A DNA stretch of 44,186 nt from Chloroflexota bacterium. Lineage in GTDB: Bacteria > Chloroflexota > Chloroflexia > Chloroflexales > Roseiflexaceae. Each line of letters opens with the position of its first letter. The first letter of the stretch is position 1. The notes below the pieces were generated by a model. It ran no database searches, was not told the origin of the DNA, and was given only the letters and a program-made list of their open reading frames with translations. Positions 31,943 to 40,930 of the stretch are shown here, piece by piece. The translations under genes and the position numbers were made by a program. The stretch lies in the NCBI GenBank assembly GCA_013388755.1, contig JACAEQ010000124.1, positions 1 through 44,186 on the forward strand, written 5' to 3'.

Positions 31943-34168
31943 ATGGAACACACCACACAATCTGGCGTTCAGCCTCGCCCGCGTATTGACTGGGCAGTGG
32001 TGATCCTTGCGCTGTGTACGGCGCTTGCACCGGCGGTTGCAGCAGCCGACGCAACCCTGCGCCTCCCGTGGTGGCAGTTCTTCTGGGGCGGCCTGCTGGG
32101 ACTCGGGCCGGGTGCAGTTGCCGGGCGACGACACCCGGCTGGATGGGGGGCGTCGCGCCGGGCGCGCGTACTGCGCGCAGCAGGCATGACTGCGCTCTGG
32201 TCGGCGGGGCTGGCCGTGCTGATCCTCAGCGCCGGCCAGGCGCTTCCGTCGTTCAATCTGGTAATCACCGATGTAGCGGCGTATGCTTCCTGGGTCTGGA
32301 GCGCGCTGTGGCGCGACCCGGCGGCGGGATTACCACCGCGACCGATCGCGCCCGCACTCTGGAACGCCTCCCTGGCCCGGTTCCGCGACCAGTTGCTGAG
32401 TGCGCCAGCCGCCGGCGAACGTGGCGCCGCACTGATGCTGGCTGTCGCCGGGATCGGGTTGACGTGGAGCGGCGCACTGCTCACCGGTGCGGCCATTGCC
32501 GCGCGCCAGGCAACCCTTGGCCGCGGCATGGTTGCACTCGCGGCGCTGGGGATCACCGCAATTCTCGGCGGCGGCAGCGGCGGGCCGCTGATCTTTGGTG
32601 CCACAGCCTGGCTCTTGCTGGCAATCGCCAGCGGCTTCCGCTGCCGCGAGGCACGATGGGATGCCGCCGCAACCGACTACTCGACCGAACTGTTCCGTGA
32701 TGTGCTCGCCTGGGGAACGTTGTTCACGTCGGGTGCGCTTCTGGCGGCGTGGTTGTTGCCGCTCTGGCCGGGCAACCCGCTGGCGCGCGCTTTCATCCGT
32801 GACGATGAGATCCCCTCCGGCCTGGCAGTGCTGGAACGCACGATCCAGCGCCCGCATCCATCAGGCGGTACAGCCGATATTGGCGTCCCGGCGTTTGCCG
32901 AACTGACGCTGGGCCAGTCGCTGGAACTGGGGCCGCCGGAGCAACCGGCACTACGCATGACCGTGAGCGCGCCATTGCCCGCCGCACGTGAACCACGTTA
33001 CTGGCGGGTACGCATCTTCAATCGCTACACCGGCGATGGCTGGGGCAGCAGCGCGCGTGTGGCCGACGAGCCGCCAGTCCCTTTCCCCGACGAGCCATTG
33101 CCGGGAACCATCATCCAGCAGGTTGACGATCTGCGGCCACAACGCGAGGCGCTGGCGGCACTCGCCGATCCGCTCTTCGCCGACGTGCCGACCAGAGCCG
33201 AGCGCCTGCGCGATGGTTCACTGCTGGCGCTCCTCCCCGCTCGTGACGTCACGCGTTACCGCGTGGTATCGCGCATCCCTGATCAAGCAGCATCGGCGGA
33301 AAACGTACAACCCGGCGCACCACCCCCCGACATGGGGCCATACCTGGGGATACCGGGGAACCTGCCGGCGCGCATCGGCGACCTGGCGACCATTATTGCC
33401 GGGGAGGCGCGCGGCGACGAGGCGCGCGCGCTGGCACTCGAACGCTACCTGCGTAACCTGCCGTACACCTACCAGGTCGAGCCACTCGCCAGCGGCGCTG
33501 ATGGCGTCGATCAGTTTCTGTTCTCGATGCGGAGCGGCTATTGCACCTATTATGCCTCGGCAATGGCCGTCATGGCGCGCACCCTTGGTATTCCGTCACG
33601 AGTGGCGGTCGGGTATGCCACCGGCACGTACGACGAGCGGGCCGGCATGTACCTGGTGCGCGAGGCCGATGCACATGCCTGGCCCGAACTCTTCATTGCT
33701 GGTCGCTGGACAGCGTTTGAACCGACTCCGGTGCGCCCCTTGCCTGATCGTGGCGCGGCGCCGGCGCCCGCGCCGACGTCCCTTCCCGCCAGCGAACTGG
33801 CACGCGACCGTGTGACCGGGCCACTGATCTGGCTCGCAATCCTGGCCGGTGCTGTCGTGCTGATCGCAGGCGGGTTCCTGCTTGGGCGGCGCCCGGCGCC
33901 CGAGTCGCCGGTGACGCGCGCGCAGCGCGACCTGGAGGCGTGCGGAACACGGGCCGGCCTGCCATGGCCGCACGGCGCGACGCTGCACGAGTACGCGGCG
34001 CTGGTCGCGCTGCGCGCGCCCGCGCTTGCCGGTGATCTTACCGAGCTGGTGTCACTGGTTTCCGAAGCGCAATACAGCGATCACCGTCTCGATCGTCCGG
34101 CAATCGTGCGCATGGCACTGGCGTCCGAGCGCCTGCGATCGTGGAGACCACGTCAGGGCGGCTCGTGA
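31943..34168 (+). CDS. Membrane transglutaminase-like protein (DUF3488/DUF4129 type)
   Basis: This 741-residue protein has five or six N-terminal membrane segments (about 16-290). An extracytoplasmic transglutaminase-like domain follows, with catalytic Cys534 in SGYCTYYASAMAVMAR, His578 in EADAHAWPE and Glu in WTAFEPTP in place of the usual Asp. Then come a Pro/Ala-rich linker, one membrane segment (WLAILAGAVVLIAGGFLL) and a cytoplasmic tail. This is the common layout of TgpA-like proteins; the role may be a protease or amidase at the envelope. An associated MoxR ATPase gene, frequent elsewhere, is absent. The gene starts 18 bases after the dehydratase stop. Confidence 0.88.
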   Translation: MEHTTQSGVQPRPRIDWAVVILALCTALAPAVAAADATLRLPWWQFFWGGLLGLGPGAVAGRRHPAGWGASRRARVLRAAGMTALWSAGLAVLILSAGQALPSFNLVITDVAAYASWVWSALWRDPAAGLPPRPIAPALWNASLARFRDQLLSAPAAGERGAALMLAVAGIGLTWSGALLTGAAIAARQATLGRGMVALAALGITAILGGGSGGPLIFGATAWLLLAIASGFRCREARWDAAATDYSTELFRDVLAWGTLFTSGALLAAWLLPLWPGNPLARAFIRDDEIPSGLAVLERTIQRPHPSGGTADIGVPAFAELTLGQSLELGPPEQPALRMTVSAPLPAAREPRYWRVRIFNRYTGDGWGSSARVADEPPVPFPDEPLPGTIIQQVDDLRPQREALAALADPLFADVPTRAERLRDGSLLALLPARDVTRYRVVSRIPDQAASAENVQPGAPPPDMGPYLGIPGNLPARIGDLATIIAGEARGDEARALALERYLRNLPYTYQVEPLASGADGVDQFLFSMRSGYCTYYASAMAVMARTLGIPSRVAVGYATGTYDERAGMYLVREADAHAWPELFIAGRWTAFEPTPVRPLPDRGAAPAPAPTSLPASELARDRVTGPLIWLAILAGAVVLIAGGFLLGRRPAPESPVTRAQRDLEACGTRAGLPWPHGATLHEYAALVALRAPALAGDLTELVSLVSEAQYSDHRLDRPAIVRMALASERLRSWRPRQGGS

Positions 34169-34175
34169 GCCGCCC
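34156..34175. terminator. Bidirectional hairpin between convergent genes
   Basis: GGGCGGCT-CGTG-AGCCGCCC is a perfect 8-bp stem with a CGTG loop. It overlaps the transglutaminase stop codon and lies 15 bases past the end of the hydrogenase protease gene on the other strand. It would serve both transcripts. Confidence 0.6.
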
Positions 34176-34190
34176 CGGCTCTACCAGGCG

Positions 34191-34667
34191 CTACACCGCA
34201 TCAAGCGCGTCCCAATCCTGCAGGATCTCCCGCGCCCGCGCGATGAGCCGTGGCATCGTGGCGTCCGCCACCGCGCTCAGGCCGATACCCAGGCTGGTAT
34301 CGGCGGGCTGGATGCCCAGCAGATGCAGGCGGCGCGGAAGTTTACCGCGCACCATGGCCAGTCCGAGCACTTCCTGAAACGTCACCTGGTGTTGCGATAC
34401 TCTGACACCGGCAAACAGCGGGATCTGATCGCGCGCCAGTTCGACCAGCGTTCCCGGCGCGCGCCCTGCATCAACTGCATCCAGCACGAGCAGATCATCG
34501 CACTCCTCAACCAGAGGTAACAGGCTGAGACCCATCGTGCCGCCATCAATCAGTTCGGCGCGCACCTGCGATCCGCAGCGCGTTTCCAGCGCCTTGAGCG
34601 CGTGCACGCCGACCCCTTCATCAGTATTCAGGATATTGCCCAGGCCAAGGATCACACTGCGCGGCAT
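34191..34667 (-). CDS. Hydrogenase maturation protease
   Basis: This 158-residue HyaD/HupD-family endopeptidase removes the C-terminal peptide of the large subunit after nickel insertion. Motifs are the N-terminal LGLGNILNTDEGVGVH with the metal-binding acidic residue, LIDGGTMGLSLLP, DAVDAG, and SQHQVTFQEVL with the conserved His. The ATG at 34667 has AAGAAGG five bases upstream. Longer starts overlap the large subunit gene end. It is the last gene of the hydrogenase operon and lies 23 bases after the large subunit gene, its expected substrate. Confidence 0.93.
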   Translation of the reverse strand: MPRSVILGLGNILNTDEGVGVHALKALETRCGSQVRAELIDGGTMGLSLLPLVEECDDLLVLDAVDAGRAPGTLVELARDQIPLFAGVRVSQHQVTFQEVLGLAMVRGKLPRRLHLLGIQPADTSLGIGLSAVADATMPRLIARAREILQDWDALDAV

Positions 34668-34690
34668 AGACGCCTTCTTGATACCTCCCG

Positions 34691-36430
34691 TCATCGAACA
34701 CACACATTCAGACCAGTGGCCAGTTCACCTATGTCGCGCCCTGTGGCATCAACCATGTGGATGGCACAGGCCATGCACGGATCGAATGAATGTACCGTGC
34801 GCAGGATCTCGAGCGGCCATTCCGGTTTTGCCAGCGGTGTACCAACCAGCGATGCCTCGTAGGCGCCCATCTGCCCTTTGTGATCCCGTGGCGAAGCGTT
34901 CCATGTCGTCGGCACAACCATCTGGTAATTCGCAATCTTACCGTTCTCGATCACCACCCAGTGACCGAGCGCCCCGCGCGGCGCCTCCATGAACCCGAAA
35001 CCCTGCGCGCGCGCGGGCCAGCTCAACGGCTCCCAGCGATCGCGGTTGAATGTCCGCGTATCGCCGGTGCGGATCGTTGCCACCAGATCGTCGTAATACC
35101 CGCGCATGGCATCGGCGAACACCTTCGTCTCGATCGCGCGCGCTGCCGTTCGCCCCAGCGTCGAGAAAAGCGCCTCTACGGGTGCATCGAGCGTCTTGAG
35201 CGTCAGGTCAACCAGCTCTTTCGTCTGCGAATGGCCGGCGGCGTACATGATCAATACCCGCGCCAGCGGGCCGACCTCCATCGGCGTTTCGTTCCAGCGC
35301 GGCGCCTTCAACCACGAATACTTCTGCTCAACCTCCAGTTGTTCATATGGCGGCTTCGGGCCGGTAAAATTGAGCGCCGTTTCGCCCTGCCAGGGATGCA
35401 GGCCGAGATCGTCGCCGCCGCTGTAGCGATACCAGGAATGGCTGATGAACTCCTGCATCTTTGCTGCGTCGCGCGGGTCAGGCACGACCAGATTGTTCAG
35501 ATCCCTGTTCAGGATCGCCGCGCGTGGTACCAGGTACGATGAGGTATCGGCAATATCGCCTGCCGGGAACTCGCCCCACGAGAGAAAATTGCCCAGACCG
35601 CCGCCAATTGCCGCATACTCTTTGTAGAACGGAGCAATCGCCAGCACATCCGGCAGGTAGACCTCGTCAACGAAGCGGGTAATAAACGCGATCGAATCAT
35701 TGATCACCGCCAGCCGTTCAGCATTGAGCGCGGTATCGCTGTTCAGATCGATCGGCATCGGCACGCCGCCGACGACGAAGTTCGGATGGGGATTCTTACC
35801 ACCAAAAATGGTATGGATTGCTGTTGCCCGGGCCTGCCAGTCAAGCGCCTCAAGATAGTGCGCCACCGCCAGCAGATTCACCTCCGGCGGCAGTTTATAG
35901 GCCGGGTGGCCCCAGTAGGCGTTGGCAAAGATTGAAAGCTGGCCGCTGTCAACAATCGCCTGTACCTTCGCCTGTACCTCGGCGAAATAACCGGGCGAAC
36001 TGTTCGGCCAGGGCGAAATCTTCTGCTGCAACGCAGAGGTTGCCGCCGGGTCGGCTTTGAGCGCGTTCACCACATCCACCCAGTCGAGGGCGTGCAGGTG
36101 ATAGAAGTGCATCACATGGTCATGCACATACTGCTGGGCAATCATCAGGTTGCGGATCAGATTTGCCGCCTTTGGAATTGTGATGCCCAGCGCGTCCTCG
36201 ACGGCGCGGATCGAGGCGAAGGCATGCACCGTCGTGCAGACGCCACAGACGCGCTGCGCGAAGGCCCAGGCCTCACGCGGGTCGCGCCCGTTCAAGATGA
36301 TCTCGATCCCGCGTACCATCGTACCCGACGAATAGGCGTTCGACACAACATTGTTTGCGTCGAGTTCGGCCTCGATCCGCAGGTGGCCCTCGATACGCGT
36401 GATCGGGTCAATGACGAGTCGGCTGGCCAT
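34691..36430 (-). CDS. hynL: [NiFe] hydrogenase large subunit (group 1, Isp-associated)
   Basis: This 579-residue catalytic subunit holds the Ni-Fe site with RVCGVCTTVHA (Cys62, Cys65) and DPCMACAIH (Cys552, Cys555) near the C terminus. After His558 follows a 21-residue tail that starts MVDATGRD and should be cut off by the adjacent protease. The N terminus IDPITRIEGHLRIE is typical of membrane-bound uptake enzymes. It oxidises H2 on the outer face of the membrane, exported with the Tat-bearing small subunit. AGGAG precedes the ATG. It starts four bases after isp2 ends. Order S-Isp1-Isp2-L matches the Isp-type (group 1e-like) operons known from purple sulfur bacteria. Confidence 0.95.
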   Translation of the reverse strand: MASRLVIDPITRIEGHLRIEAELDANNVVSNAYSSGTMVRGIEIILNGRDPREAWAFAQRVCGVCTTVHAFASIRAVEDALGITIPKAANLIRNLMIAQQYVHDHVMHFYHLHALDWVDVVNALKADPAATSALQQKISPWPNSSPGYFAEVQAKVQAIVDSGQLSIFANAYWGHPAYKLPPEVNLLAVAHYLEALDWQARATAIHTIFGGKNPHPNFVVGGVPMPIDLNSDTALNAERLAVINDSIAFITRFVDEVYLPDVLAIAPFYKEYAAIGGGLGNFLSWGEFPAGDIADTSSYLVPRAAILNRDLNNLVVPDPRDAAKMQEFISHSWYRYSGGDDLGLHPWQGETALNFTGPKPPYEQLEVEQKYSWLKAPRWNETPMEVGPLARVLIMYAAGHSQTKELVDLTLKTLDAPVEALFSTLGRTAARAIETKVFADAMRGYYDDLVATIRTGDTRTFNRDRWEPLSWPARAQGFGFMEAPRGALGHWVVIENGKIANYQMVVPTTWNASPRDHKGQMGAYEASLVGTPLAKPEWPLEILRTVHSFDPCMACAIHMVDATGRDIGELATGLNVCVR

Positions 36431-36434
36431 AAGG

Positions 36435-37721
36435 TCACTCCTCTATCAGCGCATCGGCGACCATCGCTGCAAGTCCTCTGACCTGTACGTCAAGGCCGAA
36501 GTGCTTGATACCATCGGTGAACTGCAACCGGCAGTTGGCGCAGGTCATAGTGATGGTCTTCGTCCCGGCAGCCGCCATCTGGCGCATCTTCAGTTCGAAC
36601 ACTTTGTAGCGCAGCGGATCGGCCTCCTGGATGGCGATGACACCACCGCCGCCGCCACAGCAGATCGACTCCTCCCGGTTCGGGCTGATCTCGCGGAAGC
36701 TGTTGGGCGCCAGGATGCGCAGAATGTTGCGCGGTTCCTGGATGTGGCCGCCACGGCGCTGGATCTTGCAGGCATCGTGGAACGCGATCGGCCCGAGAGA
36801 GTCGTACTTGCCGGCCTGTAGTTTGATCCGCCCCTTGTTCAACAGATCGTCAATCACTGCAACAATATGGGTGATTTCGACCGGCACATCCGTCATATTG
36901 TGCGCGGTCCAGCGCAGCAAGTCGTAGGCATGACCGCACTCGGTCACCACCAGGCGGCGAACACCGAGGGATCGCGCCGCATCGAACAGCCGCGCCATAA
37001 AGAGCTTCGTGCGCTCCGGATTGCCTTCGAACACGCCGAAGTTCACCACTTCGCGCCCCGGCGTGCTGATGGTCCATTTCTCACCGGCAGCGTTCAGGAT
37101 TCGGGCGATGGCCACGACATTCTCCGGGAACTTCATCACCTCGATCGACGTGAAGACTACCAGTGTCTCGGCGCCCTGGACATCGATCGGGATATCAACT
37201 TCCCATTCGTCGGCAATCCACTCGATGCGTTCTTCCCACATCTCCTCGGTCACGCCGAGCGGGCTGCCAAGTTCCTCCTGTTTCCTGATGGCGGTCACCA
37301 GGTCAGCGGGAACCACCTGGCTGGCGGCCATGGCTTCGCGCACCTCGTGGATCAAGGGACCCAGTTGAATACCCATCGGGCAGACCATGGCGCACTTATT
37401 GCAGAGGGTGCATGCCTCATAGACAATCGTGCTCCAGTGCTGGATGTCCCTGTCGGTTACCGGTTTGTCGAGACCGAGGGCCACCTTGAGTTTGCCAGGC
37501 GGTGTGAAGCGCTGTTCATAGGCACGGCGCAGCAATTCAACCTTCCAGACCGGAGCGAACTCCGGGTTACCGGTGGCTTCGTAGAAGTGGCATGCCTGGG
37601 CGCAGATACCGCACCGGGTGCAGGCCTCGAGTTGTGTCGCCACCCAGCTACCTGTTGTCTTGACGAAGGTATCAACCGCCGTCTTCGCCACCGGCGCACG
37701 TGTGACGTCCTGGGTGCTCAT
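36435..37721 (-). CDS. isp2: HdrD-like Fe-S protein, Isp2 of Isp-type hydrogenase
   Basis: This 428-residue protein carries two [4Fe-4S] ferredoxin motifs, CTRCGICAQAC (Cys34-Cys44) and CTLCNKCAMVCP. A CCG domain follows with FHDACK, ICCGGGGG and TCANC, the cluster type that splits disulfides in heterodisulfide reductase subunit B/D. A weaker first CCG half is seen around VVTECGHAYD. It has no signal peptide, so it is cytoplasmic and membrane-associated through Isp1. Isp2 proteins receive or deliver electrons of the hydrogenase by an acceptor still not well known. GGGAGG precedes the ATG at 37721; a longer frame overlaps isp1. Confidence 0.92.
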   Translation of the reverse strand: MSTQDVTRAPVAKTAVDTFVKTTGSWVATQLEACTRCGICAQACHFYEATGNPEFAPVWKVELLRRAYEQRFTPPGKLKVALGLDKPVTDRDIQHWSTIVYEACTLCNKCAMVCPMGIQLGPLIHEVREAMAASQVVPADLVTAIRKQEELGSPLGVTEEMWEERIEWIADEWEVDIPIDVQGAETLVVFTSIEVMKFPENVVAIARILNAAGEKWTISTPGREVVNFGVFEGNPERTKLFMARLFDAARSLGVRRLVVTECGHAYDLLRWTAHNMTDVPVEITHIVAVIDDLLNKGRIKLQAGKYDSLGPIAFHDACKIQRRGGHIQEPRNILRILAPNSFREISPNREESICCGGGGGVIAIQEADPLRYKVFELKMRQMAAAGTKTITMTCANCRLQFTDGIKHFGLDVQVRGLAAMVADALIEE

Positions 37722-37731
37722 AGGGCCTCCC

Positions 37732-38409
37732 TTACGGCGCGACGGCGCGCTTGCCTGCCTGCGCACCGTGGAACGTTCGCGAGAAGAAGTAGAACATGAA
37801 ATGTGAAATCCGGCTGAACGGAATCCAGATCAACATCAGGTTGATGGATAGCATGTGCAGACTGAAGAGCGTCTCGTAGCGAAACCAGAGGTGATGGGTG
37901 GTCATGTACCCGGTGATCATGGGCAGAAACACAATAATCAGGTTGGTCCATTCCGCCGGCCCGGAGATCAGGCGTAGCACCGGGTTGATGCGCCGATTGA
38001 TTGCCAGCGCGATCATCGCCACAATCGTCACCGCTGAAAGCCAGTCAATGATCGGCAGCGCCAGTGTCGGCCAGCCAAAGCCGAGCAGACTCTTCCAGAC
38101 CAGCATATGCGCCGTGCCGAGAAAGATGACCACAAACAGCCCGAGATGGAACAACCCGCCGGCCAGGTAGGTCACCGGGTTCCGGCTGAGGGTCCCTTTG
38201 ACCCACGGGAAGAAGGGCCAGATACCAAACCCTTTCAGGTACGAGACAGCCACACCGCGCAGTTTGCTGCCACGATTCGGCACACGGTCAGCCTGCCAGC
38301 CAAGCAGGATCGTCGAGAAGAGGCGGTAGGTCATGCCGGCCATGAAGACCAGGAGCGCGGTGTAGAACATCGGGCCACGGGAGAACTCAAGGATCGCATA
38401 CCAGTCCAT
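37732..38409 (-). CDS. isp1: NarI-like cytochrome b, Isp1 of Isp-type hydrogenase
   Basis: This 225-residue membrane protein has about five membrane helices and His residues suited to bind two b hemes (His88 and His101, His172/173, His185, His203). It resembles the NarI/DsrM family (nitrate reductase gamma, heterodisulfide reductase E). It carries electrons across the membrane between the periplasmic hydrogenase and the cytoplasmic HdrD-like Isp2 or the quinone pool. GGGAGG precedes the ATG at 38409. It lies between the small subunit gene (12 bases) and isp2 (10 bases). Confidence 0.92.
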   Translation of the reverse strand: MDWYAILEFSRGPMFYTALLVFMAGMTYRLFSTILLGWQADRVPNRGSKLRGVAVSYLKGFGIWPFFPWVKGTLSRNPVTYLAGGLFHLGLFVVIFLGTAHMLVWKSLLGFGWPTLALPIIDWLSAVTIVAMIALAINRRINPVLRLISGPAEWTNLIIVFLPMITGYMTTHHLWFRYETLFSLHMLSINLMLIWIPFSRISHFMFYFFSRTFHGAQAGKRAVAP

Positions 38410-38421
38410 ACAAACCTCCCT

Positions 38422-39522
38422 CTAGCCGATTGCCTTCCTCTGCGCCAGGTCCGCCAGCGCCACGGCAACGCCGAGCACGGCACCCGCACCAAGCGCCGCG
38501 CCGGCTGCGGTGATGGTCGGCCGCCCGACAGGGGCGGACTGGCCCTGGTAGAAACCACCCCGGTCCCAGAAGTTCGGCTCGGAGCATCCCAGACACGGAT
38601 GGCCGGACTGGATGGGAAACGACAGGCCACCGCCCCACTTCAGACCAGCGCAGGCGTTGTAGGTTGTTGGCCCTTTGCAGCCAAGTTTGTAGAGGCACCA
38701 GCCTTTGCGTGCACCTTCGTCATCGAACGACTCGGCGAACCTGCCGGCATCATAGAATGGCCGGCGCAAACAGCGATCGTGGACCGTCTGGCCGTAGAAG
38801 GTCAACGGGCGGTGCAGACTGTCGAGTTCGGGCAACGCACCAAACGTAATGAAGTGCACCAGTGTGCCGGTAAACGCTTCTGGAATGGCGGGGCAGCCGG
38901 CAATATGCGCCACCGGCTTATCGGTGATCAATTCATATGCCGCCTTTGCGCCGGTGGGATTCGGGCTGGCCATGGGAATACCACCGAATGCAGCACAGTT
39001 GCCGGTGGCGATGACGGCTGCTGCGCCAGCGGCCGCCTCTTGCAGCAGATCAACCGCCGTTCGACCACCAATCGTGCAGTACACGCCATCCGCAGCCGTG
39101 GGAATGCTCCCTTCGACGACCAGCAGGTATTGCCCGGCATACTGCTTCATCATCGCCTGCTTATTCTCTTCGGCCTGCACACCGGCCGCCGCCGAGAGCG
39201 TCTCGTGGTACTCGACCGTGATCGCATTGGTGACCAGGTCGGTCAGGGCGGGTGAGAGTGAGCGGGTCAGGGCTTCGGTGCACCCGGTGCAATCCTGAAA
39301 GTTCATCCAGAGAACCGGGACACGCGGCTTGCTGGCCAGCGCGCGGGCCACGATGCGCGCCGGGCCCGGTGTGCGTGCCAGCCGCTCCGGCAGGCCGCTC
39401 GCTACAACCGGCGCGGCGTACTGCAGGCCCATCACTCCGGCAAGAACGCCGCATGTTTTGAGAAACTGGCGGCGCGACATCCCCTGGCGCCGCAGGCGTT
39501 GATAGATCGTTTCCTCGGCCAT
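38422..39522 (-). CDS. hynS: [NiFe] hydrogenase small subunit with Tat signal
   Basis: This 366-residue subunit carries three Fe-S clusters. A twin-arginine signal (SRRQFLK, Arg17-Arg18) exports the folded heterodimer. The proximal cluster begins with FQDCTGC. The distal and medial clusters use HDRC, GCKGP, NACAGLKW and SGHPCLGC. A final hydrophobic stretch (TAAGAALGAGAVLGVAVAL) anchors it in the membrane. GGGAGG precedes the ATG at 39522. It is the first gene of the five-gene operon; a MITE-like element lies about 130 bases upstream. Confidence 0.95.
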   Translation of the reverse strand: MAEETIYQRLRRQGMSRRQFLKTCGVLAGVMGLQYAAPVVASGLPERLARTPGPARIVARALASKPRVPVLWMNFQDCTGCTEALTRSLSPALTDLVTNAITVEYHETLSAAAGVQAEENKQAMMKQYAGQYLLVVEGSIPTAADGVYCTIGGRTAVDLLQEAAAGAAAVIATGNCAAFGGIPMASPNPTGAKAAYELITDKPVAHIAGCPAIPEAFTGTLVHFITFGALPELDSLHRPLTFYGQTVHDRCLRRPFYDAGRFAESFDDEGARKGWCLYKLGCKGPTTYNACAGLKWGGGLSFPIQSGHPCLGCSEPNFWDRGGFYQGQSAPVGRPTITAAGAALGAGAVLGVAVALADLAQRKAIG

Positions 39523-39650
39523 AGGGTTCCTCCCGATGGCGAGCGGCAACAACGAACCATGCCAGCGGCGCCGGCCGCTCGCATAGACGGATGTCGCCCG
39601 TCGTGCGTTGATTGACGATCTGTCCGGTGGGAGTATGTTCCAGTCGCTAA

Positions 39651-39808
39651 GGGCCTCTCCGAATCAGGGATGGTTGGATGTCATTGTCAGCGCAGCGACG
39701 CAATCGACTGGCCCGATAGAAGATTGCTTCAGCCACGCTGCGCTCGCTGCAGGCTTTCGCTCGCGCTCCGCGCAATGACCGGCGGTGCATCATATTCGGA
39801 TAGGCGCC
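39651..39808. mobile_element. MITE-like element, copy 3
   Basis: Ends GCCTCTCCGAAT (39653) and ATTCGGATAGGC (39794-39805) are inverted repeats. The interior holds GTCATTG...CAATGAC arms around a GCAATCG/GATTGC core. The left part matches the left part of copy 1 and the right part of inverted copy 2. It sits between hynS and the lipoyl-carrier gene, so any read-through between these two units must cross it. The remaining bases 39523-39650 and 39809-39865 hold no gene that I can support. Confidence 0.7.
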
Positions 39809-39865
39809 AGGTATGCTCCAGGCAGGCCCGGCGCACTAGCACGGCCAGCGCTCACGCCGGTCACT

Positions 39866-40312
39866 TCACGAGCACGAGATATTTTCAGCATCAAGCTTCG
39901 CCTGATACGCCGCCACCCCCGCCGCGCCGGTCACCAGTGCGGCACTCTCGGCATCCCAGCTGGCCGGCTGGATCTCGACGATCCACCCCTCGCCGTACGG
40001 ATCGCTGATCGCCAGGTTCGGATCGGCGGTCAGCCGGTCGTTGAACCGCAGCAGCGTACCGCTCACCGGCGCAGGCACCGGGCCGACAAACTTGCTGCTC
40101 TCAACCGTCGCGGCGCTTTTGCCCTGCCTGACCTCCTGGCCAATGTTTTTGGCCTTGACAGTCACGGCGGTCAGTTTTCCTCCCGCGAGCTTCCCGGCGA
40201 CGCTCGTCATCCCCACGCGTACGACACCGCCGTCAAGCGGTTTGACCCAGACATGCTTATCGAGCAAGTAGTAGAGATCCTCAGGCAGGTTGCAACCACG
40301 GATCACGGCCAT
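39866..40312 (-). CDS. Lipoyl-carrier protein, GcvH/LbpA-like
   Basis: This 148-residue protein has the H-protein fold with probable lipoylated Lys74 in ATVESSKFVGPV and DPYGEGWIVEI. The N terminus starts MAVIRGCNLPEDLYY with Cys7. This RGC-type start and the VESxKxVGP block resemble LbpA, the lipoate-binding carrier of the sHdr sulfur-oxidation pathway, more than glycine-cleavage GcvH. No gcvT, gcvP or lipA is near. The tusA, dsrE and lipoate ligase genes lie upstream on the same strand. AGGAG precedes the ATG at 40312. Glycine-cleavage H protein remains an alternative. Confidence 0.85.
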   Translation of the reverse strand: MAVIRGCNLPEDLYYLLDKHVWVKPLDGGVVRVGMTSVAGKLAGGKLTAVTVKAKNIGQEVRQGKSAATVESSKFVGPVPAPVSGTLLRFNDRLTADPNLAISDPYGEGWIVEIQPASWDAESAALVTGAAGVAAYQAKLDAENISCS

Positions 40313-40434
40313 CGTGTGTCTCCTGTACGTTCATCCAGGTGGCCGACTTCCTCAAGGTACTTGAGTGTCAGGCGCGCCTCTTTCTCATTCAGCCTGGAGC
40401 CTGACGCCCACGCCGTCGGGCTGATGGTCTTTGA
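40303..40434 (-). pseudogene. C-terminal coding remnant overlapping the lipoyl-carrier start
   Basis: On the minus strand an open frame of 43 codons without ATG, GTG or TTG ends at 40303, ten bases inside the lipoyl-carrier gene (stop/start overlap as in an operon). Its end reads LNEKEARLTLKYLEEVGH, which looks like a genuine protein C terminus with normal codon use. The frame is cut at its 5' side by the 68-bp tandem repeat array. It is probably the tail of a gene that was once cotranscribed; its family is not recognisable. Confidence 0.45.
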
Positions 40435-40700
40435 CTAAATAACCCGCTCCAGCCCGCGCAGGCGGGCTTCGCTCTGGATAGCCGAGGGCTTATGGTCGTT
40501 GAGTGGTTATTCCGCTCTAGCCCGCGCAGGCGGGCTTCGCCCTGGATAGCCGAGGGCTTATGGTCGTTGAGTGGTTATTCCGCTCTAGCCCGCGCAGGCG
40601 GGCTTCGCCCTGGATAGCCGAGGGCTTATGGTCTTTGAGTGGTTATTCCGCTCTAGCCCGCGCAGGCGGGCTTCGCCCTGGATAGCCGAGGGCTTTAGCC
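40424..40700. repeat. 68-bp tandem repeat array, four units
   Basis: Four units begin AGCCCGCGCAGGCGGGCTTC at 40451, 40519, 40587 and 40655, with period 68 and only single-base changes. Each contains a hairpin (AGCCCGC/GCGGGCT) followed by TGGATAGCCGAGGGCTTATGG. The array fills the gap between the dsrE gene and the lipoyl-carrier gene. It is not a CRISPR because the units abut without spacers. Confidence 0.9.
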
Positions 40701-40767
40701 CGACGGCAAGAGGCACATACCGGATTACATGCTCAATCTTCATAAGCCCGCGGCCAGGTGCAGTCGA

Positions 40768-40784
40768 AGCCGGCTGCGCCGGCT
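40768..40784. terminator. Hairpin downstream of the dsrE gene
   Basis: AGCCGGC-TGC-GCCGGCT is a perfect 7-bp stem, about 150 bases past the dsrE stop on the minus strand. It could end the lplA-dsrE transcript. Bases 40701-40930 hold no gene that I can support. Confidence 0.35.
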
Positions 40785-40930
40785 CCCGAAAAACGTGCAG
40801 ACAGCCTGCGTGCCTGCGAGCCGAGCCCTGCAGGCCCACGGCGAACGCATATACCTGTTTTAATAATGACAGGCGGCGTAGCGTTTTGATAATCTATCCC
40901 GACACGCCAGGGCCGGTTGCCTCCTCCGCT

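Noticed and set aside
39866-40312. Simple call as glycine-cleavage H protein
   Set aside because: No glycine-cleavage genes are near, and the RGC start, VESSKFVGP block and sulfur-carrier neighbours fit a LbpA-like carrier better. It is kept as an alternative.
40451-40700. Possible CRISPR array
   Set aside because: The 68-bp units are contiguous and identical throughout, with no unique spacers and no cas genes.
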